Assembly: GCA_021790715.1 (NCBI GenBank)
Contig: JAJYGK010000100.1
Span: 1-11,236, forward strand
Direction: 5' to 3'
Source: Chloroflexota bacterium
Lineage (GTDB): Bacteria; Chloroflexota; Limnocylindria; Limnocylindrales; CSP1-4
Length of the DNA: 11,236 bases
Shown piece by piece: positions 1 to 6,626 of the stretch (the stretch's first letter is position 1; the number at the start of each line of letters is the position of its first letter). Under the pieces are notes generated by a model. It was not told the origin of the DNA and ran no database searches. It saw nothing but the letters and a program-made list of their open reading frames with translations. Position numbers and translations under genes: made by a program.

Positions 1-108
1 GCACCCCGTGCGTGCCGCGCACCCCGTGCGTGCCGCGCACCCCGTGCGTGCCGCGCACCCCGTGCGTGCCGCGCGTGCCGCGCACCCCGCGCACCCCGCG
101 CACCCCGC
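1..108. repeat. 9/18-bp GC-rich tandem repeat array, cut by the left edge
   Basis: Four perfect head-to-tail copies of an 18-bp unit, GCACCCCGTGCGTGCCGC, occupy 1-72. The unit is itself two related 9-mers, GCACCCCGT and GCGTGCCGC. The array then decays to single 9-mers: GCGTGCCGC at 73-81 and three GCACCCCGC at 82-108. It stops 3 bp before the stop codon of the permease gene on the opposite strand, so it lies just downstream of that gene. Because the period is a multiple of three it stays open in all frames; the resulting Pro/Arg/Thr reading frame has no protein-like character. The true length is unknown because the array begins at or before base 1. Confidence 0.9.
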
Positions 109-111
109 GTT

Positions 112-1539
112 CTAGCTCCGCGACAGGCCCATGTTCTCGAACAGGTGCGGCCGCCGCCGGACGTACAGCCAGGCGACCACGAACCCGACGATCAGCCACG
201 CGATCGCCACGAACACGGCGTATCCGATCGGGGCAGCCGGGACCGGGTAGACGCTGTACCACAGCACCGCCAGCCCGATGATCGTCGCGAGCGTCGGCAC
301 GATTCCGTGCAGGAACAGGCGGAACTTCCGCTCCCGCAGCATGTACACGGTGAGCGAGGTGTTGGCCACGATGTGCGTCGCGATGATGCAGACGCCGGCG
401 ATCGTGAGCAGCCACAGCGCTCCCGTGGTCGGCCCGAACACCAGGCCCGCCACCAGGTTGACCGCGGCGACCACCACGATGAAGAAGACGACGAGCGCGT
501 TGGGGGTGCGGAAGCGCGGATGCACGCTCGAGAGCCTGCCGAACAGCACGCCGTCACGGCCGGCGCTGAACCAGATCCGCGTCACCGCGTTGACCTTGGC
601 GACCATGTACATGAGGTAGCTGTTGATCGTGAACAGCACGAGCAGCAACCAGCCGAAGTTGCCGAGGTACCGCTGGTAGACGAGCAGTCCCGGGTCGGCG
701 GACTTCGCGTAGTCGGGCATGGCCGAGATGCCCCAGCCGACGGTGAGCGCGTACGACGGCAGGATCAGGGCGACGCCCGCCAGCACCCAGGCGATGAGGA
801 TGGCGCGCCGGATCAGCCGTCGCGAGTTCCTCGTCTCCTCGGAGATCGTCGTCGCCGTGCCGAGGCCGGTGAAATCGAGGACCGAGAAGATGACGCCCAG
901 GAAGAGCGGGTTCAGATTGCCGTGGACCGGCGAGAGCGTGAACGGCGCGAGCGAGTTCCTCGGTCCGACCTCGATCACGATGATGGCGGCCGTGACCACC
1001 AGGAACACGACCTCGAGGAAGCCGGCCCACATGGTGTAGACGAGCGACGGCCGGATGCCAAGGTACGACAGGACGGCTCCGAAGGCGAGGATCGCGGCCG
1101 AGATCGGGATCCAGCTCCAGCTGACGGCCGAGATGGTCGAGCTGATCAGGTAGATGAACGAGCCGAGACCGAGCACGGCGAAGGCCGGGCCGGTCAGGTT
1201 CTCGCCCATCCAGAACCACAGCGCGAGCACGCCGCCCCAGCCCTTGAGGCCGCGGGCCGAGTACGCGTAGTAGCTGCCGGCGTTCACGATCTCGGAAGAG
1301 AACTCGGCCGGCACCACCATCCAGAGCAGGTAGATCAGCCACGCGACCAGGACCGCGAGCGGCGTGGCGCCGAGGGCGAACGCGGCCGTCCCGACGAGCA
1401 GGATGGCCACGTCGCCGGCGGGCCCGACGAACGAGAACGACTGGAACACTGCCTCCCAGAGGCCGACCGCGCCCTGGCGCAGCTCGGTCGGACGCGCGAT
1501 GCCGCGTGCGCCCACCCCTGCCGTCGTGACCTCTTCCAC
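112..1539 (-). CDS. APC superfamily amino-acid/polyamine permease
   Basis: Predicted integral membrane transporter of 475 aa, a normal length for the amino acid-polyamine-organocation superfamily, which moves amino acids or polyamines by proton symport or exchange. The protein is almost entirely hydrophobic, with about 12 membrane segments separated by short charged loops. It has the early APC pattern FSFVGPAGD, then PAEFSSEIVNAGSYYAYSAR at the end of TM2 and the following loop, matching the family's conserved small-residue, tyrosine-rich stretch. SEETRNSRRLIRRA resembles the SEE(T/V)xNPxRxxPRA loop near TM6. The start is chosen as GTG at 1539 because a run of eight G (minus strand) lies 8 nt upstream; an in-frame GTG at 1602 would add 21 unremarkable residues and has a weaker site. 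It stands alone and is transcribed away from the luciferase-like gene. The substrate cannot be told from sequence. Confidence 0.88.
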   Translation of the reverse strand: MEEVTTAGVGARGIARPTELRQGAVGLWEAVFQSFSFVGPAGDVAILLVGTAAFALGATPLAVLVAWLIYLLWMVVPAEFSSEIVNAGSYYAYSARGLKGWGGVLALWFWMGENLTGPAFAVLGLGSFIYLISSTISAVSWSWIPISAAILAFGAVLSYLGIRPSLVYTMWAGFLEVVFLVVTAAIIVIEVGPRNSLAPFTLSPVHGNLNPLFLGVIFSVLDFTGLGTATTISEETRNSRRLIRRAILIAWVLAGVALILPSYALTVGWGISAMPDYAKSADPGLLVYQRYLGNFGWLLLVLFTINSYLMYMVAKVNAVTRIWFSAGRDGVLFGRLSSVHPRFRTPNALVVFFIVVVAAVNLVAGLVFGPTTGALWLLTIAGVCIIATHIVANTSLTVYMLRERKFRLFLHGIVPTLATIIGLAVLWYSVYPVPAAPIGYAVFVAIAWLIVGFVVAWLYVRRRPHLFENMGLSRS

Positions 1540-1547
1540 GTGCGTTG

Positions 1548-1555
1548 CCCCCCCC
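1548..1555 (-). promoter_or_regulatory. G-run ribosome binding site of the permease
   Basis: Eight consecutive G on the minus strand, 8 nt before the GTG at 1539. It supports the shorter start over the in-frame GTG at 1602, whose nearest GGGG is about 10 nt upstream and less clear. Confidence 0.45.
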
Positions 1556-1941
1556 GTGATCTGCGCGCACTGCGCCCCGGTAGCCTGGGTTCCCCACCCC
1601 ACGACGCGTCGGCCCCGGTATCAGGTCATGGCGGTGCTCCGGCGTGTCGCACAGAGAGGGGCGGCCGGGCTCTCGGAGGAGCTGCGGCCCGCGCCGGGAT
1701 TTCGGCGGGATCGGCCCGGTCCGGGGTTCCAGGTGCAGCGGCCCGACCAGCGGTCTCGGATCCGTCGACCCGGCCCGAGGGCTTGCCGGCGCCGGCCCGC
1801 CGTCCGGGCCGCGAAGAACCCGCGGACGGGAGCGAATTCGCTGACGGGACGCGGTCAGCCATTCGACGCGAGCCTCTCGATGGTGCCCGGGAGAATGCGG
1901 CGGAGTATATGACCGGGCGGGGCGCTCGGTGCGGGGCAGAG

Positions 1942-1997
1942 CGTTCGGCCCGCGATGGGGCGTTCGGCCCGCGATGGGGTGTTCGGCCCGGGTGGGG
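1942..1997. repeat. 19-bp tandem repeat, three copies (third degenerate)
   Basis: CGTTCGGCCCGCGATGGGG occurs perfectly at 1942-1960 and 1961-1979, followed at 1980-1997 by TGTTCGGCCCGGGTGGGG, a variant one base shorter. The sequence at 1921-1940 and after 1998 has weaker similarity. It sits 56-123 bp upstream of the luciferase-like start, where activator or repressor sites could be, but replication slippage in GC-rich DNA is an equally simple explanation. Confidence 0.8.
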
Positions 1998-2052
1998 TGC
2001 CGCGCTCGGGGTCATGTGCCCGGCCGAGCCGGGCGGCCCGCCGCGTCCCTGC

Positions 2053-2058
2053 TACCGT
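2053..2058 (+). promoter_or_regulatory. Probable -10 element of a leaderless promoter
   Basis: TACCGT fits the TANNNT -10 pattern and ends 6 nt before the ATG at 2065, so transcription would begin at or next to the start codon. No purine-rich Shine-Dalgarno sequence lies in the 20 nt upstream, which agrees with a leaderless mRNA. No clear -35 hexamer is visible. Confidence 0.5.
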
Positions 2059-2064
2059 GGCCTC

Positions 2065-3000
2065 ATGCCGACAGCATTCTCCATCGACCCCCAGCAGGGC
2101 CTCTCGCGGCAGGACGAGCTCGACCTCGTCCGCCTCGCCGCCGACCTCGGGTACGCCTCGGCCTGGACTCCGGCCGGGCCCGACGCTGCGGCCTTCGACC
2201 GCTGCATCCGCTGGCATGCCGCCTCGGGGCTCCCGGTCGGGATCTCGGCTGTGCCGGCATCGGGGCAGCCGCCCGCCTTCTACGCCGAGCACGCGCGACG
2301 CGTCTGGGAGGCCACCGGGGGACGCTTCACGCTCGTCGTCGGGAGTGGCGCGATGCAGCACGCGGCCGACGGCATGCGGGTGTTCCTGCAGGAACTGCGA
2401 CCGCTCCTGCCGTCCGGTGCGCCGCTCTACATCGCCGCGCTCGGGCCGCTGATGCTCGACCTGGCCGGCCGCGTGGCGGACGGTGTGGGGCTCAACTGGT
2501 GTACGCCGGGGCAGGTCGCGTGGTCGCGCGAGCGCGTGGCGGCGTCCTCGGCTGCGGACGGACGGCCGATGCCGGCGATCGTCGAGTACATCCGCACGGC
2601 CGTCGATCCGGAGCCGGAGATCGCCCGGCGCACGCTCGGGAACGCGGTGCGCTTCTACGCGCTCGGGCCCCTGGCGTACCGGCGGCATTTCGAGCGAATG
2701 GGGTTCGGCGACGAGTTGCGGCGGGTGGACCAGGCTGCGAACGGGACACCGGCAGCCGACCCGACGCGGATGGGCAACGAAACGCAGGCGACGAACGGAG
2801 CGCCGCCCCCCGCCGACTGGGACCCCGCGTTCCTCTCCGCCGTCGGGGCGTGGGGCCGGCCGGGGGACGTCCGGGGACGGGTCGAACGCCTCGCCGAGGG
2901 CCTGGATCTCGCGATCGTGCGCGTCCTGGTCTCGGCACGCGGCGACGCCGCATCCGCTCGGCGTGTGCTGGAGGAGTGCGCGCCGAACCGGGCGGGATGA
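2065..3000 (+). CDS. Luciferase-like (LLM) flavin/F420-dependent oxidoreductase
   Basis: Protein of 311 aa, typical for the bacterial luciferase-like TIM-barrel family. These enzymes use reduced FMN or coenzyme F420 for oxidations, monooxygenations or hydride transfers. Evidence: an N-terminal strand FSIDPQQGLS followed by the helix ELDLVRLAADLGYASAWTPA (residues 19-38), a pattern of this family; RFTLVVGSGAM (87-97); and LYIAALGPLMLDLAGRVADG (121-140), the hallmark LLM segment before the cofactor-phosphate region. The C-terminal part is interrupted at 224-251 by an Asn/Pro/Ala-rich low-complexity insert (QAANGTPAADP and onward). The ATG at 2065 follows a -10-like TACCGT by 6 nt, so the transcript is probably leaderless. 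Its stop overlaps the next gene's start (ATGA, 2997-3000), implying co-translation with the Ub-Mut7-C gene. F420 versus FMN and the substrate are unresolved. Confidence 0.85.
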   Translation: MPTAFSIDPQQGLSRQDELDLVRLAADLGYASAWTPAGPDAAAFDRCIRWHAASGLPVGISAVPASGQPPAFYAEHARRVWEATGGRFTLVVGSGAMQHAADGMRVFLQELRPLLPSGAPLYIAALGPLMLDLAGRVADGVGLNWCTPGQVAWSRERVAASSAADGRPMPAIVEYIRTAVDPEPEIARRTLGNAVRFYALGPLAYRRHFERMGFGDELRRVDQAANGTPAADPTRMGNETQATNGAPPPADWDPAFLSAVGAWGRPGDVRGRVERLAEGLDLAIVRVLVSARGDAASARRVLEECAPNRAG

Positions 3001-3989
3001 GTGCGGTGCCGCGCCGCCCCGATCGCCCGCCGGCCGCAGATCGCCCGGTGCCGCACCGCCCCGATCGCCCGCCGGCCCTCAACGGCACACCAGTCACCAA
3101 CGGCAATCCGCGCACCAGCGCCACGCCGGCTCTCGCTGACACGTCCGCGGCCGGGGCGCCGGTTGCGACGTTCCGGTTCGACCCGGCGCTCGAGGACCTC
3201 CTGCCGCCCGCCCGGCGCGGCGTTCCGATCGAGCACTCGTTCCTGGCCACGCCCGCGGTGAAGGACGCGATCGAGGCGCTCGGTGTACCGCACCCCGAGG
3301 TCGGCGCGATCCTGGTGAACGGCCACCCGGCCGGGTTCGACTACCGGCTGCGCGACGGCGACGACGTCCGGGTGTTCGGGCCGGTGGCAATTGCCGCGAT
3401 GTCCGGCGCGGGGCACGTCGCTCCCGCCGGGGCGCCGGCTGAGGGGCAGCCGGCACCCGCCGCGACGCCGGGCCAGGGACCCGTGTCGCTCATGCGCGCC
3501 GTTCCCGAGCCGCCCCGGTTCGTGCTCGATGGGCACCTCGGCCGCCTCGCCCGCTACCTCCGCATGCTCGGGTTCGATGCGGCATATCGGAACGACGCGG
3601 ACGACGCGGAGCTCGCGCGGTGCTCGGCAGCCGAGGAGCGCATCCTGCTCACGCGCGACCGCGGGCTCCTGCGGCGCAGCGTGGTGCGGCTCGGCTACCT
3701 GCTGCGAAACGACGACCCGCGGGCGCAGCTCGCGGAGGTCGAGCGACGCTACGGGCTGGCGGAGCGGGCGAACCCGTTCACCCGCTGCATCCGCTGCAAC
3801 GGGCTCATCGAGCCTGCCGAGCGCGCCGCCGTCGCCGATCGGCTCCAGCCGAAGACGCTGCGCTACTACGACACGTTCGGGCGCTGCCGGAGCTGCGGCA
3901 CCGTCTACTGGCCGGGCTCGCACTACGAACGCATGCGGCGGGTGATCGACGAACTGGCCGGTGTGGAACGCACCGAACCGGGTTCCTAG
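2997..3989 (+). CDS. Ubiquitin-like domain + Mut7-C RNase (PIN-like) domain protein
   Basis: Protein of 330 aa with three parts. Residues 1-55 are Pro/Arg/Asn-rich, probably disordered, and partly duplicated at DNA level. Residues 56-130 match the beta-grasp Ub-Mut7C module: ATFRFDPALEDLLP, then HSFLATPAVKDAIEALGVPH, EVGAILVNGH and RLRDGDDVRVFGP, as in MoaD/ThiS-like folds. Residues 172-320 are the Mut7-C domain, a PIN-like nuclease fold: RFVLDGHLGRLARYLRMLGF with D178, the acidic RNDADDAEL, LLTRDRGLLRR with D221, then a zinc ribbon C264-x2-C267...C297-x2-C300. The family is predicted, not proven here, to cleave RNA; the fused ubiquitin-like domain may recruit or regulate. A Pro/Ala linker (131-170) joins the two domains. 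The ATGA overlap makes it co-translated with the luciferase-like enzyme. All predicted acidic and Cys positions appear present, so it is probably active. Confidence 0.88.
   Translation: MSAVPRRPDRPPAADRPVPHRPDRPPALNGTPVTNGNPRTSATPALADTSAAGAPVATFRFDPALEDLLPPARRGVPIEHSFLATPAVKDAIEALGVPHPEVGAILVNGHPAGFDYRLRDGDDVRVFGPVAIAAMSGAGHVAPAGAPAEGQPAPAATPGQGPVSLMRAVPEPPRFVLDGHLGRLARYLRMLGFDAAYRNDADDAELARCSAAEERILLTRDRGLLRRSVVRLGYLLRNDDPRAQLAEVERRYGLAERANPFTRCIRCNGLIEPAERAAVADRLQPKTLRYYDTFGRCRSCGTVYWPGSHYERMRRVIDELAGVERTEPGS
3006..3077 (+). repeat. 30-bp direct repeat, period 42, inside the Ub-Mut7-C N-terminus
   Basis: The sequence at 3006-3035 recurs at 3048-3077 with one mismatch (a G/A change near its left end). 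The 42-bp spacing is 14 codons, so frame is kept and the protein carries the repeated motif HRPDRPPA/RRPDRPPA. It is an in-frame duplication in the disordered leader, not in either folded domain. Confidence 0.85.
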
Positions 3990-4049
3990 GTCGGCCGCCG
4001 CCGCCCCGGTCGATCGCCCCGCCCCGCCTCTCAGCCGCGCGCCGTCACC
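3990..4049. other. Short convergent intergenic gap
   Basis: Sixty bp separate the stops of the Ub-Mut7-C gene and the lipoprotein gene. It is GC-rich with runs of GCC/CCG and no convincing hairpin plus T-tract in either direction. A small palindrome (GAACC/GGTTC) lies at the very end of the Ub-Mut7-C gene. Confidence 0.5.
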
Positions 4050-5087
4050 TCACGGTTGCAGCGTGACCGGGTACGAGGTCACGTTCTCGCGCGAGCCGTC
4101 CCGCGGCGAGAGGTCGAAGACGGTGACCCATCCGGTCTGCGGCTGCGAGACCGCGTAGGGAAGCGTGACGTCGTAGGTGCCCCAGCATCCGGTGCCGCAC
4201 GAGGCGGTGACGCTGCGGCCGGCGATCACGGTGCCCGAGGCCGTGGAGATCTCGACCGAGAACTGCGCCTCGAAGACGTTCGCGAGGCCGGCGACGCGCA
4301 GCGGGCTCGAGACCGCGGCGCCCCAGGCCGGCGAGTCCACGAAGATCGGCGCCACCCAGTCGCGGTAGTCGGCGCGCGTCGAGGGTCCGCCCAGCACGAT
4401 GCCCTCGCTCGAGAACGTCTCGACGGGCTGGCCGTCCAGGCGGAACAGGACCCCGCCGACCGACGGGAACTGCGTGAGCGTGTAGACGACCTGCGCCAGC
4501 CGGGCGAACATCGACGCCGAGCCGCCCCCGGATTCGAACTGCCCCGTCAGGTCGACCGTCGCGATGCCGCCGGTGATCGAGATGTCGAGCAGCCGGCTGC
4601 CGGCCGGGATGCACGAGACGAGGCCGGCCGCTCCCGTGGACTCGGCCGCGGTCGGACCGGCGAGCAGTTGCTGGACGGCGGCCCGGGCGACGGCAACGGT
4701 CTTCGGGACCGTGCGCTGGACCGGGACGAGGTGTTCGCCCAGCAGGAAGTAGGCGACCAGCGACGTGGTCGGGGCAGCCGTGGGTGCGGCCGGCGACGGA
4801 GACGCTGCGGTGGGTGGGCCGGCCGACTCCCCGGGGGCGGGCGCCCGGGACGGCGACTGTGACGGCGCGCCCGACGCGACCGTCGAGCCGGACGTGGAGG
4901 GTGCCCCCGATCCACCGGCAGGGGACGCGGCCGCAGGGGAGCCGGCGGCTACGGACGGCAGCAGGGGCCCGGCGTCGCCGGCGCCGGGCGTGCACGCCGC
5001 GCCGACCAGGACCAGGGCGAGGGTGAGAGCGGACAGAGCGAAGGACGACGGGTGACGGGCAGCGCCCGATCCGGCCTGACGGTTCAC
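4050..5087 (-). CDS. GerMN + Gmad2 domain lipoprotein (LpqB-like position)
   Basis: Secreted lipoprotein of 345 aa. Residues 1-31 are a signal peptide with the hydrophobic core FALSALTLALVLVGAA ending at C32, the likely lipidated cysteine; Gly at -3 is a slightly weak lipobox. Residues 33-108 are a Ser/Pro/Ala/Gly-rich spacer suited to span the cell wall. Residues 109-232 fit a GerMN domain: VAYFLLGEHLVPVQRTVP, a repeat of the same fold with ITGGIATVDLTGQF, then FARLAQVVYTLTQFPSVGGV. Residues 244-342 fit the Ig-like Gmad2 domain: APIFVDSPAWGAAVSSPLRV, FEAQFSVEI and VTVFDLSPRDGSRENV. The start is GTG at 5087, whose GTGA overlaps the kinase stop, with GGAG 8 nt upstream. By analogy with LpqB it may modulate the kinase at the membrane surface; this is inference. 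Cys297/Cys301 could form a disulfide. Confidence 0.85.
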   Translation of the reverse strand: MNRQAGSGAARHPSSFALSALTLALVLVGAACTPGAGDAGPLLPSVAAGSPAAASPAGGSGAPSTSGSTVASGAPSQSPSRAPAPGESAGPPTAASPSPAAPTAAPTTSLVAYFLLGEHLVPVQRTVPKTVAVARAAVQQLLAGPTAAESTGAAGLVSCIPAGSRLLDISITGGIATVDLTGQFESGGGSASMFARLAQVVYTLTQFPSVGGVLFRLDGQPVETFSSEGIVLGGPSTRADYRDWVAPIFVDSPAWGAAVSSPLRVAGLANVFEAQFSVEISTASGTVIAGRSVTASCGTGCWGTYDVTLPYAVSQPQTGWVTVFDLSPRDGSRENVTSYPVTLQP

Positions 5088-6625
5088 GTGCGTGTCTCCA
5101 TGCGTGGTTCCGATGCCCACGCAGCCTGGGCCTCGTCCGTCGCCGGACCGTCGCCACCGGGTAACGATCGTGTCACGGGAATCCGCAGCACGAACCGCAT
5201 CCCACCTCCCGGACGTGCCTCGGCCCCGAGTGTGCCGCCCAGCACCCGTGCGTGCGCGGCGGCGATCGCCAGGCCGAGGCCGCTGCCTCCCGCGTGCCGC
5301 GACGGATCGGCCTTGTGGAAGCGCTCGAAGAGATGCGGCAGTTCCGTCTCCGGGACGCCAGGACCGCGGTCGGAGACGGCGATCTCGAGCGCATCCGCCG
5401 CGAGCGCGACGTCGACCTCCACGTCCCGGCCCTCGGCATGCACCCGCGCGTTGTCGAGCAGGTTGCCGAGCACGCGCTCCACGCGCCGCGGATCGCTCGC
5501 GACGAACAGCGCCTGCGGGCCGGGGCCCCCGTCGAGTCCGGACCCGGGGCCGGGGCTCGCGGCTGGTCCCGGCTCCGGGCCGGGGCCCGCCGTCCGCACG
5601 ACCGCGTCGGGGAGGCGCGCCTCGACGACCCGCCGCACGAAGGCCACCGCGTCGAACTCGCGCAGCTCCGGCTGCTCCGCCCCGGCATCGAAGCGCGAGA
5701 GCTCCATCAGGTCCTCGACCAGCGCCCGCAGCCGCGCCACGTCGGCCACCAGCAGTTGGCCCACCCGCCTCGGCACCTCCGGCAGCGCGTCGAGGTGCGC
5801 GCCCAGCACGGATGCCTCGGTCACCAGCGCCGTCAGCGGCGTCCGCAGCTCGTGGGAGACGTCCGCGACGAAGCGCTCCTCCCGCTCGCGGGCATCGCGC
5901 AGATCCGCCACGTGCCGCTCGAGGGACGCGGCCATCTCGTTGAACGATGCGGCCCACTGCGCGAATTCGTCCCCGCCGGCGGTGTCGAGGCGTGCGGACA
6001 GGTCGCCGGCGGCGATCCGCCCGGCCGCGCCCGCCGCCTCCCCGACCGGGCGAAGCAGGCCGCGCGCCACCGTGCGGCCGGCGAGCACGGCGACCGCCAC
6101 GAGCAGGACGGCGCCGGCGAGCAGCGCCGTCCCGAGGCGCCGGATCGCGTCCTCGACCGCCGTCCCGTCGAAGAGGAAGTAGAACGTCGGCCCGGACGGC
6201 GGACGCCGCGCGGCGGTCACCAGCAGCGCCTGGCCGCCGAGCTCCGTGCGCGCGTACGCCACGTCGCCCCGGGCCGCGACCGTCGCCAGCTCCGGCGGCA
6301 GGTGTCCCGCGACGGCGGCGGCGGAGAGGTTCGAGACGAAGGGTTCGCCCGTGCCGAAATCGACGATCGTGCCGACGATGCCCCGCGCCGCGAACCCGTC
6401 GAGGAGCCGGCTGGACTCGAGGTCGGCGCGGGTGGCGCCGTCGGGCAGCCGCTCGACGGCGAGGACGCCGACGTTGTAGCGCGTCAGCTCGCTCGCGGCA
6501 TCGAGCTGCTGGGCGCGCAGCGACGCGGCGACGTACGCGTACGAGCCGGCACCGAGCACCACCGCGGTGAGGGCGACGAGGCCGACGACCGTGAGCGCGA
6601 GCCGCCCGCGGATTCCGCGCGTCAT
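5084..6625 (-). CDS. Sensor histidine kinase, MtrB-like position
   Basis: Membrane sensor kinase of 513 aa. TM1 is at about 9-32, an extracytoplasmic sensor region at 33-160, TM2 at about 163-183 (LGTALLAGAVLLVAVAVLAG), and HAMP at about 184-236 (LRPVGEAAGAAGRIAAGDLS). The HisKA domain carries VSHELRTPL with phospho-acceptor H258. The HATPase domain has an N-box (NLLDNARVH, N392), G1 (DRGPGVP, D419) and G2 (GGSGLGLAI, 446-454). It should autophosphorylate and pass phosphate to D53 of the adjacent regulator, whose stop lies 1 bp before this ATG. A Gly/Pro-rich insert at 347-370 separates the dimerisation and ATP domains and is not a family feature. Order and spacing recall mtrA-mtrB-lpqB, but the kinase alone could equally be filed as a generic OmpR-partner kinase. 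The signal sensed is unknown. Confidence 0.9.
   Translation of the reverse strand: MTRGIRGRLALTVVGLVALTAVVLGAGSYAYVAASLRAQQLDAASELTRYNVGVLAVERLPDGATRADLESSRLLDGFAARGIVGTIVDFGTGEPFVSNLSAAAVAGHLPPELATVAARGDVAYARTELGGQALLVTAARRPPSGPTFYFLFDGTAVEDAIRRLGTALLAGAVLLVAVAVLAGRTVARGLLRPVGEAAGAAGRIAAGDLSARLDTAGGDEFAQWAASFNEMAASLERHVADLRDAREREERFVADVSHELRTPLTALVTEASVLGAHLDALPEVPRRVGQLLVADVARLRALVEDLMELSRFDAGAEQPELREFDAVAFVRRVVEARLPDAVVRTAGPGPEPGPAASPGPGSGLDGGPGPQALFVASDPRRVERVLGNLLDNARVHAEGRDVEVDVALAADALEIAVSDRGPGVPETELPHLFERFHKADPSRHAGGSGLGLAIAAAHARVLGGTLGAEARPGGGMRFVLRIPVTRSLPGGDGPATDEAQAAWASEPRMETRT
5096..5099 (-). promoter_or_regulatory. Ribosome binding site fixing the lipoprotein GTG start
   Basis: GGAG on the minus strand with an 8-nt spacer to the GTG at 5087. 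It lies inside the last codons of the kinase gene and supports translational coupling. Confidence 0.55.
5517..5589. repeat. Degenerate CCGGGGC-rich repeat in the kinase gene
   Basis: A CGGGCCGGGGCCC block appears twice about 60 bp apart (near 5517 and 5577), with a related CCCGGGGCCGGGGCTC between them around 5543. It encodes the Gly/Pro-rich insert at kinase residues 347-370 and keeps frame. Confidence 0.6.
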
Positions 6626-6626
6626 C

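Larger units (their letters stand above)
1540..2064. other. Non-coding divergent intergenic region (permease / luciferase-like gene)
   Basis: About 525 bp between two divergent starts. Reading frames are open across it in several phases, but their translations are Arg/Pro/Ala/Gly-rich with no domain-like pattern, so I call no gene. It contains a possible hairpin (1793-1811, arms CGGCCCG/CGGGCCG with a 5-nt loop), a short A/T-richer island around 1909 (GAGTATATGACC), a roughly 19-bp tandem repeat at 1942-1997, and a probable leaderless promoter ending at 2064. A minus-strand promoter for the permease must also lie here, but I see no convincing -35/-10 pair for it. Confidence 0.6.

Noticed and set aside
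1..108. CRISPR array
   Set aside because: Units are directly head to tail with no unique spacers and are only 9-18 bp.
1626..2015. 129-aa minus-strand open frame in the divergent intergenic region
   Set aside because: The translation is Arg/Pro/Ala/Ser low complexity, spans the 19-bp tandem repeat, and shows no domain, signal or ribosome binding site.
145..2064. Long open frame on the plus strand running into the luciferase-like gene
   Set aside because: It lies antisense to a well-supported permease. Its translation is Arg/Asp/Glu/His-rich shadow sequence typical of high-GC DNA. Only the part from the ATG at 2065 has family motifs.
1929..2996. Upstream extension of the Ub-Mut7-C frame to 1929
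   Set aside because: It would overlap the whole luciferase-like gene. The ATG at 2997 in an ATGA overlap is the natural start.
2065..3989. Toxin-antitoxin pair
   Set aside because: Mut7-C has a PIN-like fold, but the partner is a 311-aa TIM-barrel enzyme and not a small DNA-binding antitoxin, and the nuclease has a fused ubiquitin-like domain and zinc ribbon.
5088..5957. 290-residue N-terminal extension of the lipoprotein frame
   Set aside because: It overlaps the histidine kinase gene in another frame and is Arg/Ala/Gly shadow. The GTG at 5087 gives a proper signal peptide and a ribosome binding site.
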